Shown here piece by piece: positions 1-8,637 of a DNA stretch of 64,000 bases. The position numbers and the translations under genes are program-made. The stretch spans positions 2,666,001 to 2,730,000 of the forward strand of contig NZ_CP026652.1 of NCBI RefSeq assembly GCF_002946835.1. The letters are read 5' to 3'. Origin of the DNA: Streptomyces dengpaensis. GTDB taxonomy: Bacteria; Actinomycetota; Actinomycetes; Streptomycetales; Streptomycetaceae. How positions within the stretch are numbered: the stretch's first letter is position 1; every line of letters starts with the position of its first letter. Under the pieces are notes generated by a model. The model saw nothing but the letters and a program-made list of their open reading frames with translations. It searched no databases and had not been told where the DNA came from.

Positions 1-259
1 CCTTGAGGGCGCCGCTGGTCTTCACGTCGCCGGTGCCGTCCTTGGGGGCGATGGTCACGACGGCCTGCGAGGCCTTCGTGTCCGCCGTGGCGGAGCCCTT
101 GCCCTTGCCGTCACCCGAACCGGACCCGGAGTCCGAGTCCCCTCCCCCGCCGCAGGCGGTCACGGCGAGCAGCAGGGCGGCAAGGAGCAGTGCCAGAGCT
201 CCCCGCTTCCCGCGTGTCCGCGCGCCAACCGACGCCCCCGATATCGGTCGCCCGTTCAA
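1..259 (-). CDS. N-terminus of an L,D-transpeptidase-type lipoprotein (cut by window edge)
   Basis: The last 86 codons read leftwards give a lipoprotein signal: a basic n-region, a Leu/Ala-rich core (ALALLLAALLLAV) and a lipobox-like TACGGGG, so the mature protein would be lipid-anchored at a Cys. A Gly/Ser/Asp/Lys linker follows, then VVTIAPKDGTGDVKTSGALK, which resembles the beginning of the Ig-like domain in the neighbour at 553-1785 (VIRVSPDDNSKDVS). This suggests a second peptidoglycan L,D-transpeptidase. The catalytic domain lies outside the window, so the assignment rests on this resemblance. The start chosen is TTG at 259, preceded by GAGGGGAG seven bases upstream. Confidence 0.6.
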   Translation of the reverse strand, partial: MNGRPISGASVGARTRGKRGALALLLAALLLAVTACGGGGDSDSGSGSGDGKGKGSATADTKASQAVVTIAPKDGTGDVKTSGALK

Positions 260-552
260 GTTCGTTCTCCCCTCGCACGGCCTGATCAGGCCCGCACTCC
301 CCATCAATTGTCCGCCGCCGGGGCACCCGAGCCAGTGGCGAGAGCCCGACCGTGCTCGGCCCTGCGGGCCTCCGCGCGCTCGGCGTCCCGCCACTGGCAC
401 CCCTGCTGCTCACGGCGTGTCCCACGCGCGTATCGCGCTAATCAATCACACGACCTGGGGAAATGGCTCCCCCAAGATTGTCACCGTTCCGTTCCAACTT
501 CGGTCGTGCGGGGCGCCGCTGGAGTGCACTGTGTGCGTACCCCTATGTCCGG

Positions 553-1785
553 CTAGTACACCGCCCCACCCGCTTTCCACTCCTTCCAGGTCATATTCCA
601 CCCTCCGAGCCCGTTGTCGGGAGCCACCGTTTTGTCTTTGCTGTTGACGACCTCGATGACGTCGCCGACGAGGCTCCGGTCGAAGAACCAAGCGGCCTGG
701 GTGTCCTCCTTGCCGCCCTTCACATCGCGCAGCCCGATGCACCCGTGCGTGACGTTCGAGGCGCCGAAGGCCTTGGAAATCCAGTAGTTGCCGTGCAGGA
801 AGGTGCCGGAGGTGGTGAGCCGCATGGCGTGCGGGACGTCCGGGACGTCGTACTCGCTCTTGCCGTCGGACTTCTTGAAGCCGACCGTGGCGCCGTTCAT
901 CCGGGTCATCTCAAGCATCTCGCTGACCACCATCTTCCCGTTGTACGTGGGGGTCTTGGCGGCGCCCGCGGTGATCGGAAGGCTGGCGAAGAGGTCACCG
1001 TCGCGGTGTACCTCCATGGTGTGCGCGGCGACGTCGACGGTGGAGACCTGGCTGCGGCCGACGGTGAACGAGTAGGTCTTGTGCTGGAGTCCGTACACGT
1101 CAGGTGCCGCCTCGACGTCCCGCAGCCGCAGCGAGACCGTGATCTTCGTGCCCGGCTTCCAGTACTTCCGGGGGCGGAAGTCGACACGGCCGTTGCCGAA
1201 CCAGTGCGGGCGGACCTCGACGGGGGGCTGGGACGTCACCTGGATGGCCCGCTCGACGGCGGCCCGGTTCTCGATCTCCCGGTTGAACTCGAGCGAAACG
1301 ATCATTCCGGTGCCGACGGTGGACCGGTTCTCCGGGGCGACGTAGGCGATGAACCGCTCCTCGGGGACCGACGTCGTGAACGTCGTGTGCCGCGCCGAGC
1401 GGCGCCCGCGTCCGTCGAGGGCCACCGCGTCGACGGTGTACTTGGCTGCATGGGCGAGCCGCTTGGCGTCGGGCGTCCACCGCAGGCCGTCGGCGCTGAT
1501 GCGCCCGGGCACGTCGAACTCCTCGGCGTCCTGGGATCTGACAACCCTCACGGACTCCAGGCGCCCGCTGGGCACCCGTACTTCGAGTCTCTTCTGGGGG
1601 CTTACGTCCTTGCTGTTGTCGTCCGGCGAGACGCGGATGACGTCCTCGGCCGACGGTGGTTTGCCGAATACGTCGTCGAATCCGCCCGCGGTGCAGCCGG
1701 AGGCTCCGGCCAGCAGGCCGGTCCAGGTCAGTACGGCGGCCAACGCGGCCCCTGCGCGCCGCGCGCGCGTCTGTGCGTGCTTCAC
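553..1785 (-). CDS. L,D-transpeptidase lipoprotein (YkuD domain)
   Basis: About 410 aa. A basic n-region and hydrophobic stretch end in a lipobox-like GASGC, so it is probably a lipoprotein facing the wall. Two Ig-like segments follow (about residues 50-250), then a YkuD catalytic domain with the hallmark Ser-x-x-His-Gly-Cys signature (SNVTHGCIGL, the Cys being the acyl-enzyme nucleophile) and HGNYW upstream. The family makes 3-3 cross-links in peptidoglycan using tetrapeptide donors. GTG at 1785 is the chosen start because it sits just before the signal peptide; no strong Shine-Dalgarno is visible. It is divergent from glgX and in tandem with the truncated paralog at 1-259. Confidence 0.88.
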   Translation of the reverse strand: MKHAQTRARRAGAALAAVLTWTGLLAGASGCTAGGFDDVFGKPPSAEDVIRVSPDDNSKDVSPQKRLEVRVPSGRLESVRVVRSQDAEEFDVPGRISADGLRWTPDAKRLAHAAKYTVDAVALDGRGRRSARHTTFTTSVPEERFIAYVAPENRSTVGTGMIVSLEFNREIENRAAVERAIQVTSQPPVEVRPHWFGNGRVDFRPRKYWKPGTKITVSLRLRDVEAAPDVYGLQHKTYSFTVGRSQVSTVDVAAHTMEVHRDGDLFASLPITAGAAKTPTYNGKMVVSEMLEMTRMNGATVGFKKSDGKSEYDVPDVPHAMRLTTSGTFLHGNYWISKAFGASNVTHGCIGLRDVKGGKEDTQAAWFFDRSLVGDVIEVVNSKDKTVAPDNGLGGWNMTWKEWKAGGAVY

Positions 1786-1936
1786 ACCACGCCCAACGAC
1801 TGTGCCCCGCTGGGGAAACGTGAGTGCGAGCCACCCTCTGGGCAGAACAGTGGGGAGGACGACGTGACGGGGAGCCGTGGCCGGGACGCTCTGGGCCCCC
1901 TTGCGCGTGGTTCCACGAGCCGCGGGAGGCTGACCG

Positions 1937-4336
1937 GTGTCGAGCGCACCCGAGCAGGAGGCAGTCGAGGCAGCCCAGGAGGGACGGGCCGCGGGCCGCG
2001 GGCTGCCCGGGCAACAGGCGGCCCCGGCCGCGGACGGCGGGCCGGCCGAGCAGGACACGATCCTCGCCACGGGGGGCGGCCTGCCCGAGCAGGAGACCAT
2101 CCCCGCCGCGGGCGACGCGCTGCCCGCGCAGCCGGGCTCCGCGCTGAACGGCGCCCAGCGGAGCGCGGCGCCCGCCGTGTCCGTGTGGCCGGGCGCCCCC
2201 ACCCCGCTCGGGGCGCGCTTCCGCGTCGGCCCCGACGGCGCCGCGGGTACCAACTTCGCCCTCTGGGCGGGCGGCGCGGAAGCCGTGGACCTGTGCCTCT
2301 TCGACGAGCGGGGCGCCGAGACCCGTGTCCCGCTCGCCGAACTCACCCATGAGATCTGGCACGGCTTCGTCCCCGGCGTGCTGCCGGGCCGCCGCTACGG
2401 CTACCGCGTGCACGGTCGCTGGGACCCGTGGACCGGCGCCCGCTGGAACCCGGCGAAGCTGCTCCTCGACCCGTACGCCCGTGCCGTCGACGGCGCCATA
2501 AAAATCAAACACAGCAGCCTGCCGCCCGAGGTGTACGGGCACGTCCGGGACTGGCCCCAGCAGCAGGTCGCCGACACCGTGCGCGACGACCGGGACTCGG
2601 CGCCGTACGTTCCGAAGGGTGTCGTCGTCCACGATGACGACGACTGGTCGGACGACCACCGCCCGAAGACCCCGTGGGCGGACTCGGTGATCTACGAGCT
2701 GCATGTACGGGGGTTCACGCGCCTGCACCCCGGGATTCCGGAGGAGCTGCGGGGCACGTACGCGGGGCTCGCCCACCCGGCCGCGATCGAGCACCTGGTC
2801 CGGCTCGGCGTGACGGCCGTGGAGCTGCTGCCGGTGCACCAGTTCGCGCACGAGGACCATCTGCTGAGCAAGGGCCTGCGGAACTACTGGGGCTACAACT
2901 CGATCGGCTATTTCGCGCCGCACGCCGGCTACGCCGCCTCCGGTACGACCGGGCAGCAGGTCGGCGAGTTCAAGCGGATGGTGCGCGCGCTGCACGCGGC
3001 CGGCATCGAGGTCATCCTCGACGTCGTCTACAACCACACGGCGGAGGCGAGCGAGCTGGGCCCGATGCTGTCGCTGCGCGGCATCGACAACCGTGGCTAC
3101 TACCGGCTCCAGTCGGACGCCCGCCGGTACGCGGACTACACGGGGTGCGGGAACACGCTGCACGTGGTGCAGCCGCATGTGCTGCGGCTGATCACCGATT
3201 CGCTGCGGTACTGGGTGACGGAGATGGGGGTGGACGGCTTCCGTTTCGATCTGGCCGCCGCGCTGGCCCGCTCCATGCACGACGTCGACATGCTCTCGCC
3301 GTTCCTCGCGGTCATCGCCCAGGATCCGGTGCTGCGGCGGGTGAAGCTGATCGCGGAACCCTGGGACGTCGGGTCCGGCGGGTACCAGGTGGGGTCCTTC
3401 CCGCCCCTGTGGACGGAGTGGAACGACCGGTACCGCAACGCCGTACGGGACTTCTGGCGCGGGGCACTGCCCGACGTACGGGATCTGGGGTACCGGCTTT
3501 CGGGGTCGAGTGACCTGTACGCCTGGGGTGGGCGGCGGCCGTACGCCTCGGTGAATTTCGTGACCGCCCATGACGGGTTCACGCTGCGGGACCTCGTGTC
3601 GTACGAGCGCAAGCACAACGAGGCGAACGGGGAAGGGAACCGGGACGGTTCCGACGACAACCGGGCATGGAACTGCGGGGCGGAGGGAGAGACGACCGAC
3701 GAGCGCGTACGGGCCCTGAGGCGGCGTCAGTTGAGGAATCTCCTGACCACGCTGCTGCTGTCCACCGGGGTGCCGATGCTGGTCGCCGGGGACGAGTTCG
3801 GGCGGACCCAGCGCGGGAACAACAACGCGTACTGCCAGGACAACGAGATCAGTTGGGTCGACTGGTCGTATCTCGACGACCCCGGGTGCCGGGCGCTGTT
3901 CGAGCTGACGTCCCGGCTGATCGCCCTGCGGCACGAGCATCCCGTCCTGCGGCGGCGGGCGTTCTTCTCCGGGCGGGCCCATTCGGCCGACGGACTGCGG
4001 GACCTGGCGTGGTTCACCGCGCGGGGCACCGAGATGACGGAGCGGGACTGGTACGCGCCCGCCGCGACGCTGGGGATGTATCTGTCCGGGCGGGACATTC
4101 CCGGGCGCGACGCGCGAGGGGTGCCCGTCGTGGACGACAGCTTCCTCGCCGTGCTGCACGCCGGGGACCGGCCGGTGAGTTTCGTACTGCCCGGGTCGCC
4201 GTGGGCCGAGCGGTACGAGGTGGTCGTCGACACCTCGCGGGAGGAGCAGGGGGAGGCGCCGGGCGTGGTGCACCGGGCGGGGGTGGCGGTCACGGTGCCG
4301 GGTCGGGCTGTTCTGCTGCTGCGGGTGGTGGGGTGA
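1937..4336 (+). CDS. glgX: Glycogen debranching enzyme GlgX
   Basis: 799 aa, GH13 family, hydrolysing alpha-1,6 branches left after phosphorylase action. After a CBM48-like N-terminal domain (from SVWPGAPTPLGARF, about residue 80) comes the catalytic barrel: VILDVVYNHTAE, VDGFRFDLAAAL (nucleophile Asp), LIAEPWDVG (acid/base Glu) and VTAHDGFTLRDLVSY. The GTG start at 1937 follows GGGAGG by seven bases. Oddly, about 70 residues of low-complexity Ala/Glu/Gly/Pro sequence with an imperfect internal repeat (LATGGGLPEQETI, IPAAGDALPAQ) precede the CBM48 region. It is probably expressed alone, since a repeat element separates it from the exporter genes downstream. Works with glgP (26874-29495) in glucan breakdown. 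Confidence 0.93.
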   Translation: MSSAPEQEAVEAAQEGRAAGRGLPGQQAAPAADGGPAEQDTILATGGGLPEQETIPAAGDALPAQPGSALNGAQRSAAPAVSVWPGAPTPLGARFRVGPDGAAGTNFALWAGGAEAVDLCLFDERGAETRVPLAELTHEIWHGFVPGVLPGRRYGYRVHGRWDPWTGARWNPAKLLLDPYARAVDGAIKIKHSSLPPEVYGHVRDWPQQQVADTVRDDRDSAPYVPKGVVVHDDDDWSDDHRPKTPWADSVIYELHVRGFTRLHPGIPEELRGTYAGLAHPAAIEHLVRLGVTAVELLPVHQFAHEDHLLSKGLRNYWGYNSIGYFAPHAGYAASGTTGQQVGEFKRMVRALHAAGIEVILDVVYNHTAEASELGPMLSLRGIDNRGYYRLQSDARRYADYTGCGNTLHVVQPHVLRLITDSLRYWVTEMGVDGFRFDLAAALARSMHDVDMLSPFLAVIAQDPVLRRVKLIAEPWDVGSGGYQVGSFPPLWTEWNDRYRNAVRDFWRGALPDVRDLGYRLSGSSDLYAWGGRRPYASVNFVTAHDGFTLRDLVSYERKHNEANGEGNRDGSDDNRAWNCGAEGETTDERVRALRRRQLRNLLTTLLLSTGVPMLVAGDEFGRTQRGNNNAYCQDNEISWVDWSYLDDPGCRALFELTSRLIALRHEHPVLRRRAFFSGRAHSADGLRDLAWFTARGTEMTERDWYAPAATLGMYLSGRDIPGRDARGVPVVDDSFLAVLHAGDRPVSFVLPGSPWAERYEVVVDTSREEQGEAPGVVHRAGVAVTVPGRAVLLLRVVG

Positions 4337-4339
4337 TTC

Positions 4340-4515
4340 TCAGCCCGTCCGGCGTTTGAGGACGAGGCCGTTCAGGCCGATGCGGGGTCTGGGGGCGGCA
4401 GCCCCCAGGGACGATGGGGTCCCCCCGCTCTGGGGGTACCTCCCAGGCCCTTGAGGCACTGGGGGGAGAAGCCGAGAGTGGGGGAGGGTAGGGGCGGAGG
4501 GGGCGAAAACCATCC
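4340..4515. repeat. Intergenic repeat element, copy 1 (GCGTTTGAGGA ... GTAGGGGCGGAGGGGGCGAAAAC)
   Basis: The gap after glgX contains CCGTCCGGCGTTTGAGGACG, GGGGTCTGGGGGCGGCAGCC and, at its right end, GGGTAGGGGCGGAGGGGGCG followed by AAAAC. The same blocks recur at 39261-39335 after glgB. The segment has hairpin potential (GGGGGCGGCAGCCCCC) and is GC-rich. Elements of this type are common between genes in streptomycete chromosomes and may act as terminators. No ORF here looks coding. Confidence 0.7.
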
Positions 4516-4597
4516 GCAGGCCCAGGGCCATCGAACGATTCACGTCCGGCCAAAACTCGGTGGGCGCTGTCAGTGGCGAACCGTAGGCTCGCCGGTG

Positions 4598-6454
4598 ATG
4601 TCCACTACAGACGCGGTGACCAAGAACCGGGCCGGGAACGAGAAGTGCACTGACAGCGAGAGCCGTGCCACTGTCGAAGGCCGTGGCGGGCATGCGACCG
4701 TACGGAGCCTGCTGCGGCTGTGGCCGTACGTGCGGCCGGTACGGGTGCGGCTGTTCACCGCCGCCGGCATCGCGATCATCGCGTCATGCGTGGGGCTGGT
4801 GATTCCGCTCGTCCTGAAGTGGATGGTCGACGGGCCGGTCGCCGGCCGGGATCCGGCCGGGGTGTGGCTCGGGGCGCTGTATCTGCTGTTGCTCGGGTTC
4901 GCCGAGGCGTTGCTGTTCGGGCTGCGGCGGTGGCTGGTGGCGCGGCCGCTGTCGCATGTCGAGGCGGAGATGCGGGCGGATCTGTACCGGCATCTGCAGC
5001 GGCTGCCGGTCGCCTTCCACGACCGGTGGGCCTCGGGGCAGTTGCTGTCCCGGGCCACGACGGACCTGATGCTCTTGCGCATGTTCCTCGCGTTTCCGCT
5101 GACATTCCTGCTGGTCAACGGGGTGGCGATCCTCGTCGGCATGGCCATCATGCTGATGCAGGACTGGACGCTCGGGCTGGTGATCCTGGGGCCCGCCGTG
5201 CCCGTGATGATCACCTGCGTGATTTTCGAGCGGCGGTACTCCGAGGTCGCGCGGCGGGCGCAGGACCAGGTCGGGGATCTGACGACCGTCGTCGAGGAGA
5301 GCGTGCTCGGCATCCGGATCATCAAGGGGTTCGGGCGGCACCGGAGTCAGGCACGGGCGTTCCGTGAGCTGTCGCGCACGCTGCGGGGAACGGAGCTGCG
5401 GAAGGCACGGCTGCTGGCGACGATCTGGGGCGTCATCGTGACGTTGCCGGAGGTGGCGATCGGGGCGGCGCTGGTGCTGGGGACCGTGCGGGTGGCTGAC
5501 GGGGAGTTGTCGGCGGGGACGTTGGTGGCGTTTCTGTCGACGGCACTCGCGCTGCGGTGGCCCGTCGACTCCATCGGCTTCCTGCTGGCGATGAGTCAGG
5601 AGGCGGCGACGGCGACGGAGCGGTACTTCGAGGTGATGGACGCGGAGCCGGAGGACGCGTCCCCGGACCGCGCGGTGACGACGGCTGCCGCGGCCGGCGT
5701 CAAGGACAGCGGGCTTCGGTTCGACGCCGTCACCTTCCGGTACCCCGACGCCCCGTCCGGCTCCCCTCCCACCCTCGACCGCGTGGACCTCCACATTCGC
5801 CCCGGCGAGTCCATGGCCCTCGTCGGTGCCACCGGAAGCGGGAAGACCACCCTCACCGCGCTCATCCCCCGCCTCCACGAGGTGACTTCGGGGCGGATCA
5901 CCCTCGACGGCCAGGACGTCGCGGCGCTGCCCAGAGAAACGCTGCGCACCCTCGTCGCCGTCGCCTTCGAGGAGCCGACCCTCTTCTCGGCGAGCGTCGG
6001 CGACAACGTGCTCATGGGCGCCGGCGACGACGCCCGGGCCGATGAGCTCGAGCGGGCGCTCGCCGTCGCCCAGGCCGGGTTCGCGCACGCGCTTCCGCAG
6101 GCCACGGACACCCAGGTCGGCGAGCAAGGACTCAGCCTCTCCGGTGGCCAGCGGCAGCGGCTCGCCCTGGCGCGGGCCGTCGTCGGCCGGCCCCGCTTCC
6201 TGGTGCTCGACGATCCCCTGTCCGCCCTCGACGTCCACACGGAGGCCGCCGTCGAGGCCGCCCTGCGGCACGTGCTCGCGGACACCACCGCCCTGATCGT
6301 CGCCCACCGACCGTCCACGGTCCTGCTCGCCGACCGTGTCGCCCTGCTCTCCGGCGGCCGTATCACCGCCGTGGGCACCCACCACGAACTCCTGCGCACC
6401 AACGCCGAGTACGCCCACCTGATGTCCGGAGAAGAAGGGGAGAACCCGCGATGA
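4598..6454 (+). CDS. ABC exporter half-transporter, subunit 1 (degenerate Walker B Glu)
   Basis: About 618 aa: an ABC transmembrane domain (about residues 50-330, six helices) and an ATPase domain. Visible motifs are Walker A VGATGSGKTTL, a canonical signature LSLSGGQ and Walker B FLVLDDPLSALD. The residue after the Walker B Asp, normally the catalytic Glu, is Asp. That pattern marks the subunit carrying the non-catalytic ATP site in heterodimeric exporters such as TM287/288. ATG at 4598 was chosen because upstream in-frame sequence lies in the repeat element; the ribosome site is weak. The stop overlaps the ATG of the next gene (ATGA). Substrate unknown. Confidence 0.87.
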   Translation: MSTTDAVTKNRAGNEKCTDSESRATVEGRGGHATVRSLLRLWPYVRPVRVRLFTAAGIAIIASCVGLVIPLVLKWMVDGPVAGRDPAGVWLGALYLLLLGFAEALLFGLRRWLVARPLSHVEAEMRADLYRHLQRLPVAFHDRWASGQLLSRATTDLMLLRMFLAFPLTFLLVNGVAILVGMAIMLMQDWTLGLVILGPAVPVMITCVIFERRYSEVARRAQDQVGDLTTVVEESVLGIRIIKGFGRHRSQARAFRELSRTLRGTELRKARLLATIWGVIVTLPEVAIGAALVLGTVRVADGELSAGTLVAFLSTALALRWPVDSIGFLLAMSQEAATATERYFEVMDAEPEDASPDRAVTTAAAAGVKDSGLRFDAVTFRYPDAPSGSPPTLDRVDLHIRPGESMALVGATGSGKTTLTALIPRLHEVTSGRITLDGQDVAALPRETLRTLVAVAFEEPTLFSASVGDNVLMGAGDDARADELERALAVAQAGFAHALPQATDTQVGEQGLSLSGGQRQRLALARAVVGRPRFLVLDDPLSALDVHTEAAVEAALRHVLADTTALIVAHRPSTVLLADRVALLSGGRITAVGTHHELLRTNAEYAHLMSGEEGENPR

Positions 6455-8310
6455 CGGCGCCCACCACATCCGTGCCCGGCGCCGACGACCAGCAGGAGCC
6501 CTCCCAGCCCAGCGGCCCGGGTGACCCGTTCGACCGCGATGTCCTGCCCACTCCCCCGGGTGCGACGACCACCCTGCTGCGCTCCCTGCTCGCCCCGATG
6601 AAATCCCGGGTCGCCTTCACCACGCTCCTGCTGCTGCTCCAGCAGGCGGCCGTGCAGGCGGGCCCGCTGCTGGTGGCGTACGCCATCGACGGCGCCGTAC
6701 CCGCGTTCCGCCGCGACGACCTCGGTCCGCTCATCGCCGTGGGCGTCGCCTACCTGGTGTGCGCGCTCGCCTCGGGCGGACTCCAGTACGCGTTCGTCAT
6801 CGCCGCCGCCCGCGTCAACCAGGACGTGCTGCTCGATCTGCGCGGGCGGATCTTCCGGCACGCGCAGGCGCTGAGCATCGACTTCCACGAGCGCTACACC
6901 TCGGGCCGGCTCATCTCCCGCTCCACGACGGATGTCGAGTCGCTGCGCGAGCTGCTCAACGAAGGCCTGCAGGAGCTGGTGACCGTCGTCCTGTCCTTCG
7001 TGTACATCTCGGCGATGCTGCTCTGGCTGGACCTGGGACTCGGCGCGCTCGCGGTGGCGTCGTTCGTGCCGCTCTATCTGCTCGTACGGATCTACCAGCG
7101 GCGCGCGGGGCGGGTGTACCGGATCCGGTCGACCGCCATCGCCGCCGTGATCGTCAAGTTCGTCGAGACCATGAACGGCATCCGCCCGGTGCGCGCCTTC
7201 CGCCGCGAGGCCGCCAACGACGCCGCCTTCCGGGTGCTCAACGAGCGACACGAGCGGACGAACGGCGACGCCCTGCTGGAGATGGCCCGCTATGTCGTCA
7301 GCTCCCGGATCGTCGCCAACACGGCGGTCGCGGGAATCGTCCTGTGGGGCGCCTACCGGGTGGCCTCGGGCTCGCTGGCGCTGGGTGTCCTGGCGGCGGC
7401 GGTGCTCTATCTGCGCCGCCTGTACGACCCGATCGACCGCCTCGGCATGTTCCTCAACTCGTACCAGTCCGCGGCGGCTTCGCTGGAGAAGATCGCCGGC
7501 CTGCTGGCCCAGACGCCGTCCGTGCCGGAGCCGTCAGCCCCCCAGCGGTTTCCGGACCTCCGGTCGGAACACCCGGGCCGCGAGGTCGTCTTCGACGGCG
7601 TGCGGTTCGCCTACCGCACCGGCGGCGAAGTGCTGCCCCGCTTCGACCTCACGCTCCCGGCCGGACAGACGGTGGCCGTCGTCGGCTCGACGGGAGCGGG
7701 CAAGTCGACCCTGGCCAAGCTCCTGGCCCGTTTCTACGACCCCTCGGACGGCCGGGTCCTGCTCGACGGCGTCGATCTGCGCGACCTCTCCGTGCCCGAA
7801 CTGCGGCGCGGTGTGGTGATGGTGACCCAGGAGGCCTTCCTGTTCTCCGGCACGGTCGCCGAGAACATCGCGATCGGCCGCCCCGACGCCTCCCGCGAGG
7901 AGATCGAGCGGGCCGCGAAGGCGATCGGCGCCCACGACTTCATCAGCGCCCTGCCCGACGGCTACGACACGGACGTACGCAAACGGGGCGGCCGCATCTC
8001 GGCAGGCCAGCGCCAACTGGTTGCTTTCGCACGGGCGTTGCTCGCCGATCCGGCGGTCCTCGTCCTCGACGAGGCGACCAGCTCCCTGGACATCCCCGGC
8101 GAACGGGCCGTCCAGCGCGCCATGTCGACGGTTCTGCGCGGCCGTACGGCGGTGGTCATCGCACACCGGCTGTCGACGGTGGAGATCGCCGACCGCGTCC
8201 TGGTGATGGAGCACGGACGGATCGTCGAGGACGGCACACCGGCCGAACTCGTCGCGGGCACCGGCAGATTCGCGGACCTGCACCGGGCGTGGCGCGACAG
8301 CCTCGTTTAG
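6451..8310 (+). CDS. ABC exporter half-transporter, subunit 2 (degenerate signature motif)
   Basis: 619 aa with the same architecture as its partner and overlapping it by four bases (ATGA), so translation is probably coupled; GGAGAAGAAGGGGAG lies before the ATG. Walker A is VGSTGAGKSTL and Walker B VLVLDEATSSLD keeps the catalytic Glu, but the signature is ISAGQ rather than LSGGQ. Together the two subunits form one complete ATP site (this Walker A/B with the partner's LSGGQ) and one degenerate site. This is the classic heterodimeric multidrug or lipid exporter arrangement. No substrate can be inferred from neighbours. Confidence 0.88.
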   Translation: MTAPTTSVPGADDQQEPSQPSGPGDPFDRDVLPTPPGATTTLLRSLLAPMKSRVAFTTLLLLLQQAAVQAGPLLVAYAIDGAVPAFRRDDLGPLIAVGVAYLVCALASGGLQYAFVIAAARVNQDVLLDLRGRIFRHAQALSIDFHERYTSGRLISRSTTDVESLRELLNEGLQELVTVVLSFVYISAMLLWLDLGLGALAVASFVPLYLLVRIYQRRAGRVYRIRSTAIAAVIVKFVETMNGIRPVRAFRREAANDAAFRVLNERHERTNGDALLEMARYVVSSRIVANTAVAGIVLWGAYRVASGSLALGVLAAAVLYLRRLYDPIDRLGMFLNSYQSAAASLEKIAGLLAQTPSVPEPSAPQRFPDLRSEHPGREVVFDGVRFAYRTGGEVLPRFDLTLPAGQTVAVVGSTGAGKSTLAKLLARFYDPSDGRVLLDGVDLRDLSVPELRRGVVMVTQEAFLFSGTVAENIAIGRPDASREEIERAAKAIGAHDFISALPDGYDTDVRKRGGRISAGQRQLVAFARALLADPAVLVLDEATSSLDIPGERAVQRAMSTVLRGRTAVVIAHRLSTVEIADRVLVMEHGRIVEDGTPAELVAGTGRFADLHRAWRDSLV

Positions 8311-8637
8311 CGGCGGACGGCGGGCAAGTGGCAGAGGACGTGACCGGCGCCCCGACGATCTCCGTGTACGGCCGCCGAACGATCCGTATACCGAACATGA
8401 CCGTCCGGACAACGGACCATTTCCAGCCAAGTTGTTGATGCGCTCCTGACAGAGAGCCAGATCACCTGCGACTCTTCCCACGGCTGCATCACAGCAACCC
8501 CACAGCACCATCGCTGTGTTCGCCGTGCTCCCCCCATGCACCTGGTTCCGCGTTCACCCCGTTCTGCCCGGACAGGGAACCCACCGTCCGGATCCCCACT
8601 GGCCGCGCGACCCGTGGCCACGCAGAAGGAGTCAGTG
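8311..8637. other. Intergenic region upstream of the M4 protease
   Basis: 327 bp with no convincing gene. In-frame sequence upstream of the protease start lacks a hydrophobic signal until after 8638, so the region is read as leader and promoter. No palindrome stood out. Confidence 0.5.

Noticed and set aside
1100..4273. 1,057-codon minus-strand frame over glgX
   Set aside because: Shadow of glgX; no recognisable domain, while the + strand has all catalytic motifs.
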